Shown: positions 51,801 through 59,830 of the stretch, piece by piece
How positions within the stretch are numbered: position 1 is the stretch's first letter
Layout: every line of letters begins with the position of its first letter
DNA from: an uncultured Opitutia bacterium
GTDB taxonomy: Bacteria > Verrucomicrobiota > Verrucomicrobiia > Opitutales > Opitutaceae
Reading direction: 5' to 3'
DNA: 64,000 nucleotides
Assembly (NCBI GenBank): GCA_903825285.1
Contig: CAIJZY010000031.1
Coordinates: forward strand, 1-64,000
Position numbers and translations under genes: made by a program
Notes under the pieces: generated by a model
The model's database searches: none
The model's input: only the letters and a program-made list of their open reading frames with translations
What the model was told of the DNA's origin: nothing

Positions 51801-52308
51801 GTGGACGCACCGCTACTCGGCCACGGGCCAGACCCCGCAGGAAAACTTCCAGGCCTTCGTCGCGGCACCCTACGGCGTCATCAAGGCCCTCGAAGGCAAG
51901 TCCAGCCCCGAGATCCGGCGCTATGCCTTCCGCGCCAGCACGAGCTTCCAGCTCGCCGGCCTGAGCACGAACAAGATCCTGCAGAAGACCACGGTCGGCG
52001 GCGCCCTCCGCTGGGAGGACAAGGCCGCGATCGGGTACTACGGCGTGCAGACGCTGCCCGCGATCATCACCGACCTGGATCCCAGCCGGCCGATCTATGA
52101 CAAGGCCCACTACTACGTGGACCTGTTCGTCGCCTACAAGACGTCGTTCTGGAGCGACCGCATCCTCGCGACCTTCCGGTTCAACGTCACCAACCTGGGC
52201 GAGCAGGGCCGCCTGCAGCCGGTCGGAGCCTTCCCCGACGGGTCGATCTCCACGTACCGCATCATCACTCCGCAGCAGTTCTCACTGACCTCGAGCTTCG
52301 ACATGTAG
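48811..52308 (+). CDS. TonB-dependent receptor (Opitutaceae-type)
   Basis: Signal peptide; EIVQLSPFQVVESNRGYYSANTMSGTRFNTKLDDLASSLTVMTKGQMADFGMRDINDVFRYVAGTEG plug; C-terminal beta-barrel ending FSLTSSFDM; start 48748 also possible. Confidence 0.92.
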   Translation: MKPRDHAMIPCAPALKSGAATPLWSLRPALLAPLCLLLLAPVTRAQTPAGLQSDDAKAKGVVVSTATAAEETDKDKEKEIVQLSPFQVVESNRGYYSANTMSGTRFNTKLDDLASSLTVMTKGQMADFGMRDINDVFRYVAGTEGTGTYTDFTVDRNGSLSDNVQINPTGANRVRGIAPANVSLGNIETMNRVPVDPITIDALEISRGPNANVFGLGNPSGTVNQVPATANLTRNKDTTEFWATSYGGYRTSIDANRMLAKNKLAIRGSAVFQHEGYERKPSGVDTERYNGMIKYQPFKNTTISAAVYYYHAYGNRPNELPPRDNLSYWLASGKPTWDPVTQQIHINGATVATVTAATYNGPDYFSATYLGNDHNQMFIDQNGLSYWAAPRGTTSTAGPSLATLQAGRYLQATAAAGAVFSGTAPRPFAQPLFNTTPTLNNKSIYDWSEINLSAPNSFWDRTVTSNVNLDQIIINTPSQTLAAQLSFMREDSGRWSRNLIGIANDNGQSGQLTVDVNERRLDGTPNPFFLRPYLSVDKPRTMSQPAKWDTTRGQLAYRLDLTDNTSQLLRYLGWFQFTGYGEYKYRVNRQYSYRDAITSAPWITPGTYVGYQAAPSGTPASINLTQGLERFYVGDNSGNNVDYAPGNFRYGNYPFVWGNVASGSFRTDNLNLGQVAADKSGGTFNTKVVLKTIGGVMQNHLWGDRLVTTLGARYDQTYSKFGNQGNPSTVFLNPDGVTFNSSLIDAWSPVQYKNGGRTTNVQFVLRPLSESAVTKNLGRDSFLGSLLNGLSLTYNRSNSFLPVNPAQDLNQKLLPNPTGADKSYGLGFNLFDGKLVIRASHYDDYQRNSQNGDASTMAQRVTRTDVAISGATPATPPINLQPNVIRWVTAANPTWSTDQINAEVSRQMGLTQDQLSFLFLPNVPIGTTNDIHSYGNEIEVYVNPSQYWTVAGSVTDTQSTNLNVSKTLADWINQRMAIWTTIKDPTIDPVAEPAQLWWTHRYSATGQTPQENFQAFVAAPYGVIKALEGKSSPEIRRYAFRASTSFQLAGLSTNKILQKTTVGGALRWEDKAAIGYYGVQTLPAIITDLDPSRPIYDKAHYYVDLFVAYKTSFWSDRILATFRFNVTNLGEQGRLQPVGAFPDGSISTYRIITPQQFSLTSSFDM

Positions 52309-52348
52309 TCTGGCCCGACGCGTCCGGCGCTGCGCGCCTGCTGCCAAC

Positions 52349-52385
52349 ATCGCCGCCATTCCCACCGGGAGGGCGGCGATTTTTT
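52349..52385 (+). terminator. rho-independent terminator after the TonB-dependent receptor
   Basis: atcgccgcc-attcccaccgggag-ggcggcgat followed by ttttt. Confidence 0.88.
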
Positions 52386-52449
52386 CTCCCTCCGCCCGAT
52401 CTGGATTAGCATCGCGCGCGTTCTCACCGGTGGTTTTGTCTTCCCCCGC

Positions 52450-54429
52450 ATGACCCGCCGCTCCGGTATCCTCCCCTCGGCGCCCGACCAGGCCGCCGCC
52501 GACCGCGCCCCCGGGCCGACGGGCTGGAACTGCGCGCTGGTCCTGCTGGCGGTCGCCCTGGCCTACCTGCCGGTGCTGTCGGCGGGATTCATCTGGGACG
52601 ACGACGGCCATGTCACGAGACCGGAGCTGCAGTCCCTGGGCGGCCTGACGCGGATCTGGACGGAGATCGGCGCCACGCAGCAGTATTATCCCCTGCTGCA
52701 CTCGGCGTTCTGGCTGGAGCACCTTGCCTGGGGCGATGCGCCGCTGGGCTATCACCTCGTAAACGTGCTGCTCCACGCCCTCGCGGCCTGCCTGTTCGGC
52801 GTGCTGCTGCGCCAGCTGGCGGTCCCGGGCGCCTGGTTCGCCGCCCTGCTGTTCGCGCTGCATCCCGTGGCGGTCGAATCCGTCGCCTGGGTCTCCGAGC
52901 AGAAGAACACGCTCTCGGCCGTGTGCTACCTCGCCGCCGCCCTCGCCTACCTGCGCTTTGACGAGCAGCGCCGGTGGTCCGGCTATGCGCTGGCCACCGG
53001 CCTGTTCATGCTCGCGCTGCTGACCAAGACCGTCACGGCCACGCTGCCCGCGGCGCTCTGGGTGGTGATCTGGTGGCGGCGCGGCCGCCTGGACCCACGC
53101 CGGGATGTCCTGCCGCTGCTGCCCTGGCTGGCCCTGGGCGCGGCCGGCGGACTGGTGACGGCCCATTTCGAGCGGGTGCTGATCGGCGCCCAGGGTGCGG
53201 ACTTCAACCTGAGCGTCATCCAGCGCGTGCTGCTGGCCGGACGGGTGTTCTGGTTCTACCTCGGAAAACTGGCCTGGCCGGATGACCTCATGTTCATATA
53301 CCCTCGCTGGACCGTGGATGCGTCCGGAGCTGCGTGGTGGATTTGCCTTGCTGGCGCCGTGGCCCTGGTTGGCGCGCTGTTTGCCTGGCGGCGGCGCTCG
53401 CGCGCCCCGCTGGCGGCCGCGCTGCTTTTCGGCGGCACGCTGTTTCCCGTCCTGGGGTTCTTCAATGTCTTCCCGTTTCTCTTCTCCTACGTGGCCGACC
53501 ATTTCCAGTACCTCGCCAGCCTGGCGGTCTTCGCCCTGGTTGCGGCGGGACTGACCCAGGCCGCGGCCCGGGTACCCCGCTGGCTGCGGACCGTCGGCGC
53601 GGCCGGCGTGCTGGCGGTGCTGGGGATCCTGACCTATGCGCAGGCCGGCACCTACCATGATGCCACGACGCTTTACCAAACCACGCTGGCGCGGAATCCC
53701 GGCTGCTGGCTGGCCCACCACAATCTCGCGATCACGCTCGCCAGCGCGGGACGCGTCGAGGAGGCCATCCCGCACCTCGAGACTGTCCTCAAGCTCCACC
53801 CCGACTACGCCCCCGCCGAGAACAACCTCGGCGACGACCTGTCCCGCCTCGGTCGCCACCAGGAGGCCATCCCGCACTTGGAGCGAGCGTTGCGGCTGCA
53901 GCCCAACTACGACGTCGCCCACAACAACCTGGGCAGCACCCTCGTGGCGCTCGGGCAGCCGGCGCAGGGGATTCCGCAGTTCGAGCGGGCGCTGCAGATC
54001 CGGCCCAACTTTCCCGAGGCGGAGCGCAACCTCGGCATGGCGCTGGCCCTCCTGAACCGGACGGCCGAGGCGCTCCCGCACTTCGAACGGGCCGTGCAGC
54101 TCCGGCCAAGCTACGCCGAGGCGGAGCTGAACCGGGCGATCGCCGTGATGCTGTTGCAGGGGCTGGCCGCCGCCGTCCCCCACTTTGAGCGGGCCTTGGC
54201 GCTCGATCCGGACTCGACCGAGGCCCACGACACCTATGCCCGGGCGCTGATGCAGGCCGGGCGCTTCGAGGCGGCCCTGCGGGAATGCCAGGAGGTCGTC
54301 CGCCTCGCGCCCCGTCAGGCCTCGGCCCAGATGAACCTGGCCCTGGTGCATCGCCAGCTCGGCCATCGCGAGGAGGCCATGCAGCACTACCTCGAGGCGG
54401 TCCGGCTCGATCCCCGCCTGGCCCGCTGA
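52450..54429 (+). CDS. multi-pass membrane protein with C-terminal TPR domain (PMT/TMTC-like)
   Basis: FIWDDDGHVTRPELQSL...ALHPVAVESVAWVSEQKNTLSAVCYLAAALAYLRF; about 8-9 TPRs at C-terminus. Confidence 0.88.
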   Translation: MTRRSGILPSAPDQAAADRAPGPTGWNCALVLLAVALAYLPVLSAGFIWDDDGHVTRPELQSLGGLTRIWTEIGATQQYYPLLHSAFWLEHLAWGDAPLGYHLVNVLLHALAACLFGVLLRQLAVPGAWFAALLFALHPVAVESVAWVSEQKNTLSAVCYLAAALAYLRFDEQRRWSGYALATGLFMLALLTKTVTATLPAALWVVIWWRRGRLDPRRDVLPLLPWLALGAAGGLVTAHFERVLIGAQGADFNLSVIQRVLLAGRVFWFYLGKLAWPDDLMFIYPRWTVDASGAAWWICLAGAVALVGALFAWRRRSRAPLAAALLFGGTLFPVLGFFNVFPFLFSYVADHFQYLASLAVFALVAAGLTQAAARVPRWLRTVGAAGVLAVLGILTYAQAGTYHDATTLYQTTLARNPGCWLAHHNLAITLASAGRVEEAIPHLETVLKLHPDYAPAENNLGDDLSRLGRHQEAIPHLERALRLQPNYDVAHNNLGSTLVALGQPAQGIPQFERALQIRPNFPEAERNLGMALALLNRTAEALPHFERAVQLRPSYAEAELNRAIAVMLLQGLAAAVPHFERALALDPDSTEAHDTYARALMQAGRFEAALRECQEVVRLAPRQASAQMNLALVHRQLGHREEAMQHYLEAVRLDPRLAR

Positions 54430-54437
54430 ACCTGGTT

Positions 54438-54449
54438 TTCACTAATGAA
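54438..54449. promoter_or_regulatory. operator candidate TTCACTAATGAA upstream of the IclR gene
   Basis: Shares TTCA-N4-TGAA with the two palindromes at 48583 and 48687; about 60 bp upstream of the IclR start codon. Confidence 0.5.
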
Positions 54450-54508
54450 TTTGTATCCCCCCGCCCTCCGGCTAGGTTTTTCCCGCTAATTTCTCCCCCG
54501 CTCCCTTC

Positions 54509-55318
54509 ATGAAGAAGCCACTCGCCCGCTCCGGCCAGGACACCACCTCCCTCGAGCGCTACGTCGTCCCCAATTTGCGCAACGCGTGCCGCATCCTCAA
54601 GCTGCTCGGCCGCCAGTTGGACGGGCTCAAGGCGGCCGAGATCGCCCGCGAGCTCGACATCCCCGTCACGACGACGCTGCGGATCATGACCACGCTCCAC
54701 CTCGAGGGCCTCGCGCGCAAGGTCGGGGGCCGCTACGAGCTCGGACCCGTCCTGATCCAGCTCGGCAACTCCGCGCTCGCCGGCACCGAGATCCGCGAGC
54801 AGGCCCTGCCGCTGCTGCTAAAGCTGACGACCCTCACCGACGAGACCTCCCACCTCGCGATCCCCTGCGACGACCGCGCGCTGATCGTGGCGGTGCAGGA
54901 CAGCCCCCACCCGCTCCGCGCCGCGTCGCGGCCCGGCTTCCTCGCGGAACTGCACTGCTCGTCCACCGGCAAGGTCTTCCTCGCCTACCTGCACCGCACC
55001 CGCATCGCGGAGATCCTGGTGGCGAACGCGCCCACGGCCCGCACCCCGCAGACGCAGACCTCGCTCGGCGTCATCCGCCGGGAGGCCGACCTCACCCGCA
55101 AGCGCGGTTTCAGCCTCGATAACGAGGAGTTCAACCCCGGCGTCCGCTGCCTCGCCGCGCCCGTCTTCGGCTCCGATGGCACCGTGGTCGCCGCCATCGG
55201 CATCACCGCCGCCACCGTGCGCCTCACCAAGGAGCGCATCCCGGAGATGTCCGCCAAGGTCCGCGGCGTCGCCGGCGAGCTCTCGCGGCTCATGGGCTAC
55301 ACCGAGCCCCGCGCCTGA
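54509..55318 (+). CDS. IclR-family transcriptional regulator
   Basis: N-terminal winged HTH (LKAAEIARELDIPVTTTLRIMTTLHLEGLARKVGGRYELG); effector domain with LHCSSTGKVFLAYL...GVRCLAAPVFGSDGTVVAAIGITA. Confidence 0.95.
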   Translation: MKKPLARSGQDTTSLERYVVPNLRNACRILKLLGRQLDGLKAAEIARELDIPVTTTLRIMTTLHLEGLARKVGGRYELGPVLIQLGNSALAGTEIREQALPLLLKLTTLTDETSHLAIPCDDRALIVAVQDSPHPLRAASRPGFLAELHCSSTGKVFLAYLHRTRIAEILVANAPTARTPQTQTSLGVIRREADLTRKRGFSLDNEEFNPGVRCLAAPVFGSDGTVVAAIGITAATVRLTKERIPEMSAKVRGVAGELSRLMGYTEPRA

Positions 55319-55323
55319 CCGCC

Positions 55324-56613
55324 ATGGCCGCCCCCGTCTCGCTGCTTGCGCCCCCGGGCGGCTCGCTCACCGCCGCGCAGGCCGCCGCGCTCATCGCCCG
55401 CGCCGCCCCGGCCGCCGCTTTCCGCGGCCAGCGCGTGATCCTCATCATCCCCGATGGCACCCGCACCGCCCCGGTGGGCCTGATGTTCAAGGCCCTCCAC
55501 GCCCACCTCGCGCCGGTGGTGCAGCGGTTCGACGTGATGATCGCGCTGGGCACCCACCCGGCGATGACGGACGAGGCGATCAATGCCCGCGTCGAGCTCA
55601 CCGCCGCCGAGCGCGCCGGCGCCTACCGCGACGTCGCGTTCATCAACCACGAGTGGGACAATCCCGCCGCGCTCCGCGACCTCGGCGTGATCCCCGCCGA
55701 GGAGATCCGCGCGCTGTCCGGCGGGCTCTTCGCAATGGACGTGCCGGTCCACATCAACCGCCGCCTGTTCGACTACGACCGCATCATCATCTGCGGTCCG
55801 GTCTTCCCGCACGAGGTCGTCGGCTTCTCCGGCGGCAACAAGTATCTTTTCCCCGGCGTGGCCGGCCCGGGCATCCTGAACTTCTTCCACTGGCTCGGCG
55901 CGGTCGTCACCAACCCGATGATCATCGGGAACAAGTGGACGCCGGTGCGCCGCGTCGTGGACCGCGCCGGGGCGATGGTGACGGTGCCGAAGCTGTGCTT
56001 CAGCCTCGTGGTCGGCGACGGCGGCGCGTTCTCCGGGCTGTTCGCCGGCACGCCCGAGGTGGCGTGGGACGCCGCGAGTGAGCTGTCGCGCGAGCTCCAC
56101 ATCACGTACAAGGACCGGCCGTTCTCCACCGTGCTGTCGTGCGCGCCGGCGATGTACGACGAGCTGTGGGTCGCGGGCAAGTGCATGTACAAGCTCGAGC
56201 CGGTCGTCGCCGACGGCGGCGAGCTGATCATCTACGCGCCGCACCTCCACGAGATCTCCGTCACGCACGGCGAGCACATCCGCCGGATCGGCTACCACTG
56301 CCGCGACTACTTCCTGAAGCAGTGGGACCAGTTCAAGGACGAGCCCTGGGGAACGCTGGCGCATTCCACGCATGTCCACGGCATCGGCACCTACGACGCG
56401 CAGACCGGGATCGAGACGCCGCGCGTGCGCGTGACGCTGGCCACCGGCCTCAACGAGGCGCAGTGCCGGGAGATCAACCTCGGCTACCGTGACTGGCGCA
56501 CCATCCGCCCGGAGGACTACGCCAACCGCGAGGCCGAGGGCGTGCTGTACGTGCCGAAGGCCGGGGAACGCCTCTACCACCTGCGCAACAAGCCCAAGTG
56601 GGCGGGCGGCTGA
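55324..56613 (+). CDS. LarA-family (DUF2088, nickel-pincer racemase-like) protein
   Basis: IIPDGTRTAPVGLMFKALHAHL...IALGTHPAMTDEAI...GGNKYLFPGVAG; adjacent to the IclR gene. Confidence 0.85.
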   Translation: MAAPVSLLAPPGGSLTAAQAAALIARAAPAAAFRGQRVILIIPDGTRTAPVGLMFKALHAHLAPVVQRFDVMIALGTHPAMTDEAINARVELTAAERAGAYRDVAFINHEWDNPAALRDLGVIPAEEIRALSGGLFAMDVPVHINRRLFDYDRIIICGPVFPHEVVGFSGGNKYLFPGVAGPGILNFFHWLGAVVTNPMIIGNKWTPVRRVVDRAGAMVTVPKLCFSLVVGDGGAFSGLFAGTPEVAWDAASELSRELHITYKDRPFSTVLSCAPAMYDELWVAGKCMYKLEPVVADGGELIIYAPHLHEISVTHGEHIRRIGYHCRDYFLKQWDQFKDEPWGTLAHSTHVHGIGTYDAQTGIETPRVRVTLATGLNEAQCREINLGYRDWRTIRPEDYANREAEGVLYVPKAGERLYHLRNKPKWAGG

Positions 56614-56628
56614 GCCAGCCCGCGCCGG

Positions 56629-57180
56629 TCACCGGGCCGGAGCGGCGGGCTTCGGATCGAGCTTCACCAGGGCGAAATTGATGGCCGTCAGCACGACCAT
56701 GCCCGCGGCGCCGCCGATAAAGGAAGTGACGAGGGAATGCCGCAGCGCCTCGAAGCCGCCGAAGCCGAACGCGATCAGCTGGAGCAGCGTCACGACCAGC
56801 TTGGCCGCGAGATAACCGAGCGGCGCGAGGATCCACCAGCGCGGCGCCCGGCGCACGGCCCACGCGACGACCAGCGTGAAGACGGCGAGCTCCAGGGCCA
56901 TCAGGCCGAGGGCCTTGCCGGACGGCAGCCCGGTCACCAGCAGGTTGACCGCCGGCGCAAACAAACCGACCAGCAGACCGGTCCCCGCCCCGTAAAGATA
57001 TACCGCGGCAAACGTCGCCCAGAACATCGGCAGCAGATACGCGCCGAGCGGCCGCGCGCCCGCCCAGGGCACGAGGTGCACGAGGAACGGCACGAGCCAG
57101 GCCAGCGTGAGCAGGATGACGGTCTCGCGCGCCGTGACCTTTCGGAAGGCGCCGTCCACAGGGGTCGCAAAGGAGCTCAT
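56629..57180 (-). CDS. small integral membrane protein (ECF-S-like)
   Basis: 183 aa with about 6 TM helices; MSSFATPVDGAFRKVTARETVILLTLAWLVPFLVHLVPWAGARPLGAYLLPMFWATFAA. Confidence 0.6.
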   Translation of the reverse strand: MSSFATPVDGAFRKVTARETVILLTLAWLVPFLVHLVPWAGARPLGAYLLPMFWATFAAVYLYGAGTGLLVGLFAPAVNLLVTGLPSGKALGLMALELAVFTLVVAWAVRRAPRWWILAPLGYLAAKLVVTLLQLIAFGFGGFEALRHSLVTSFIGGAAGMVVLTAINFALVKLDPKPAAPAR

Positions 57181-57235
57181 GGCTGTCCAACTTAGGACGC
57201 GACTCCGCCGGCGCAACCCACAATCCTTTTCCCGC

Positions 57236-57949
57236 GTGAACCTCATTCTGTTCGCCCCCGCCGAGCTCGCCGCGCCGCTCCCGCGGAGTGATCCCCGGGC
57301 CGCGCACCTGCTCGGCGTGCTGCGCCGGCAGCCGGGCGACACCTTTGATGCCGGCGTGATCAACGGCCCGCGTGGCCGGGGCACGCTGGTGGCGATCGGG
57401 ACGGAGGCGCTGACGCTGGCGTTCACGTGGGGGCCGCCGCCCCCGCCGCCCGTGCCGCTCACGCTGCTGGTCGGGCTGCCGCGGCCGCAGACGGCGCGCG
57501 ACATCCTGCGGGAGGCGACGGCGCTGGGCGTGGGCGCGCTGCATTTCGTTCGCGCCGACAAAGGCGAGGCGGGCTATGCGCGGAGCACGCTCTGGTCCTC
57601 GGGCGAGTGGCGGCGCCATGTGATCGCCGGCGCGGAGCAGGCGTTCGACACGCGCCTGCCCGAGGTCACGCACGGCCGGACGCTGGCCGAGGTCCTGGCG
57701 GAGATTCCGCCGGAGGCCACGCGTCTCGCGCTCGACAACTACGAATCGCCGCAGCCGCTGTCCGCCGCCGCGCTCTCGCCCGCCGTGGCGCTCGCCTTCG
57801 GTCCCGAGCGCGGCTGGTCGCCGGCCGAGCGGGACCTGCTGCGCGCATCCCGCTTCACCCTCGTCCACCTCGGGTCGCGCGTGCTCCGCACCGAGACCGC
57901 CGTGATCGCCGCGCTCGCGGTGGTCAGGTCGCGGCAGGGCTGGGCCTGA
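57236..57949 (+). CDS. rsmE: 16S rRNA m3U1498 methyltransferase (RsmE family)
   Basis: GTG start; LLVGLPRPQTARDILREATALGVGALHFVRADKGEAGYARSTLW...RHVIAGAEQAFDTRLPEV...LAFGPERGWSPAERDLL...LGSRVLRTETAVIAALAVV. Confidence 0.88.
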   Translation: MNLILFAPAELAAPLPRSDPRAAHLLGVLRRQPGDTFDAGVINGPRGRGTLVAIGTEALTLAFTWGPPPPPPVPLTLLVGLPRPQTARDILREATALGVGALHFVRADKGEAGYARSTLWSSGEWRRHVIAGAEQAFDTRLPEVTHGRTLAEVLAEIPPEATRLALDNYESPQPLSAAALSPAVALAFGPERGWSPAERDLLRASRFTLVHLGSRVLRTETAVIAALAVVRSRQGWA

Positions 57950-57955
57950 TTGGAA

Positions 57956-58044
57956 TGTGGGAGCGAGCTTGCTCGCGACCCTTCGATGGTCGGCGGCCTA
58001 TGGGTGACTGCCACAAGGTAGTCGCGAGCAAGCTCGCTCCCACA
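57956..58044. repeat. REP/REPIN-like palindrome pair
   Basis: 24-nt arms tgtgggagcgagcttgctcgcgac (57956-57979) and gtcgcgagcaagctcgctcccaca (58021-58044), perfect inverted repeat. Confidence 0.88.
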
Positions 58045-58084
58045 AATTCACTAGCCCCGGCTCCTGCCCAGCCCAATGGGGCGC

Positions 58085-58642
58085 CTACTCCCGGCGGAAA
58101 AAGGCGGTCGTCGGCTGGCGGATGCCCTTGCCCAGGCGTTTCAGCAGTTTCCAGCCCGGCGGCGCGAGCTCCAGCTCGCCCGGCAGCTCGAAGACGACGA
58201 GCGCGTCGGGCTTTGCAGCGAGGGACTCACTCAGGCGTGAAAACAGGATGGGCGCCACGTCGGGGATGATCTCGTAGGGCGGATCGATGAACACGAGGTC
58301 CGGCACGCCGTCCGTCGGCACGGTCCGCGCATCCGCTTGGAACACCTCGGCCACGGACGCGTCGCAGCCGAGGCTCTTGCAGACCGCGGCCAGGTTGCGG
58401 CGCAGGCACGCGGCGGCCTTGGCATTGTGCTCCACGAACACGCCGCCCGCCGCGCCGCGGCTCAGGGCCTCAAGGCCATAGGCGCCGCTGCCGGCGAACA
58501 GGTCGAGAAACCGGGCGCCCACGACGAGCCCGCCCAGGCTGGAGAACACCGCCTGCCGCATGCCGTCGGTGGCCGGCCGCACGGCGTCGCCCTTCGGCAC
58601 CGCCAGCGGGATGCCCCGCGCCGTGCCGCCGCTTATGCGCAT
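58085..58642 (-). CDS. rsmD: 16S rRNA (guanine966-N2)-methyltransferase (RsmD family)
   Basis: MRISGGTARGIPLAVPKGDAVRPATDGMRQAVFSSLGG...FLDLFAGSGAYGLEALSRGA...LVFIDPPYE. Confidence 0.93.
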   Translation of the reverse strand: MRISGGTARGIPLAVPKGDAVRPATDGMRQAVFSSLGGLVVGARFLDLFAGSGAYGLEALSRGAAGGVFVEHNAKAAACLRRNLAAVCKSLGCDASVAEVFQADARTVPTDGVPDLVFIDPPYEIIPDVAPILFSRLSESLAAKPDALVVFELPGELELAPPGWKLLKRLGKGIRQPTTAFFRRE

Positions 58643-58728
58643 GACTCGCCTCCCGGCCGGCAGGACTCCCCGCGGCACCGTTGGAAAATTTGCGCTCGGG
58701 CCAAAAGCAGCTTCATAACCACGCACCC

Positions 58729-59685
58729 ATGACACCGCCGGCCTCGGATCACTTCAACGGGAAAACTTTTTTCAACCCGGGCCCGCGTGCCGACCGCGGC
58801 CTGCTCGACGTGTTGCGCTGGCAGTTCACAAGCCGCGCGGCCCGTTGGCCCCGCTGGGTGGACATCGCCCCGCCGCCCCTGCCGCCGGCCCCGCAGGGAA
58901 GCGCCGTGGCCGTGACATGGGTGAACCATGCGACGTTCCTGCTGCAGACGCCCTGGGGCAACCTGCTGACCGACCCCGTTTTTTCCGACCGCGTGAGTCC
59001 GGTCAGCTGGGCGGGACCGCGGCGGGTCCATGCGCCCGGCGTGGCGCTGGACGCGCTGCCGCGGATCGACGTGGTGCTCGTGAGCCACGACCACTACGAC
59101 CATTGCGACCTGCCGTCGCTGCGGCGCCTCGCGCAGCGGCACCCGGCGCTGTTCGTGGCCCCGCTGCGCCACCATGCGCTCCTCGCCGCCGCGGGCGCGC
59201 ATCGCATCGTCGAGCTCGACTGGTGGCAGGCCCATCAACTGGGGCCGGAGACCGCCGTGACCCTCACCCCCTCACGCCACTGGAGCCGCCGGCACATTGG
59301 CGGCACGAATCACCGGCTCTGGGGCGGATTTCACCTGCGCCTCGGGCCGCACCGCGTCTGGTTTGTGGGCGACTCGGGTTATGACCAGGAACTCTTTCGC
59401 GAGATCGGGCGGCGCGGCGGCGCGCCGGACCTCGCGCTCGTGCCCATCGGGGCCTACGAGCCGAGATGGTTCATGAGCGCGGCGCACATGAACCCGGCGG
59501 AGGCGGTACGCACGCACCAGGACTCCGGCGCGCGGCGCAGCGTGGCGATGCACTGGGGCGCGTTCCAGCTGACCGACGAGGGCCGCGACGAGCCCGTGCG
59601 CGCGCTGGAACAGGCCCGCGCCTCGGCCGGACTCGGGGCGAAGGAGTTTCTCGTCCTGCAGCCCGGAGAGAGCGTGACGGTGTGA
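58729..59685 (+). CDS. metallo-beta-lactamase-fold hydrolase (NAPE-PLD/UlaG-like)
   Basis: SDHFNGKTFFNPG...TWVNHATFLLQT...VSHDHYDHCDLPSL...SRHWSRR...GDSGY; HxHxDH motif. Confidence 0.88.
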   Translation: MTPPASDHFNGKTFFNPGPRADRGLLDVLRWQFTSRAARWPRWVDIAPPPLPPAPQGSAVAVTWVNHATFLLQTPWGNLLTDPVFSDRVSPVSWAGPRRVHAPGVALDALPRIDVVLVSHDHYDHCDLPSLRRLAQRHPALFVAPLRHHALLAAAGAHRIVELDWWQAHQLGPETAVTLTPSRHWSRRHIGGTNHRLWGGFHLRLGPHRVWFVGDSGYDQELFREIGRRGGAPDLALVPIGAYEPRWFMSAAHMNPAEAVRTHQDSGARRSVAMHWGAFQLTDEGRDEPVRALEQARASAGLGAKEFLVLQPGESVTV

Positions 59686-59830
59686 TGCGGGGTAAAATTG
59701 CTCGGCCAACATAGAATTTGCCCCACCTCGCTTTTCCTCTAGCGTAGGCCGTTAAATATCATCGCGTTCGGGGGAACCGTCCCCGCCTGCCCATGCTCTA
59801 ACCCGAACGCGCGTGCTGTCTCAGTCTCTC

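Noticed and set aside
52282-54387. 701-aa minus ORF opposite the TPR membrane protein
   Set aside because: No domain signal; plus frame has clear TM helices and TPRs
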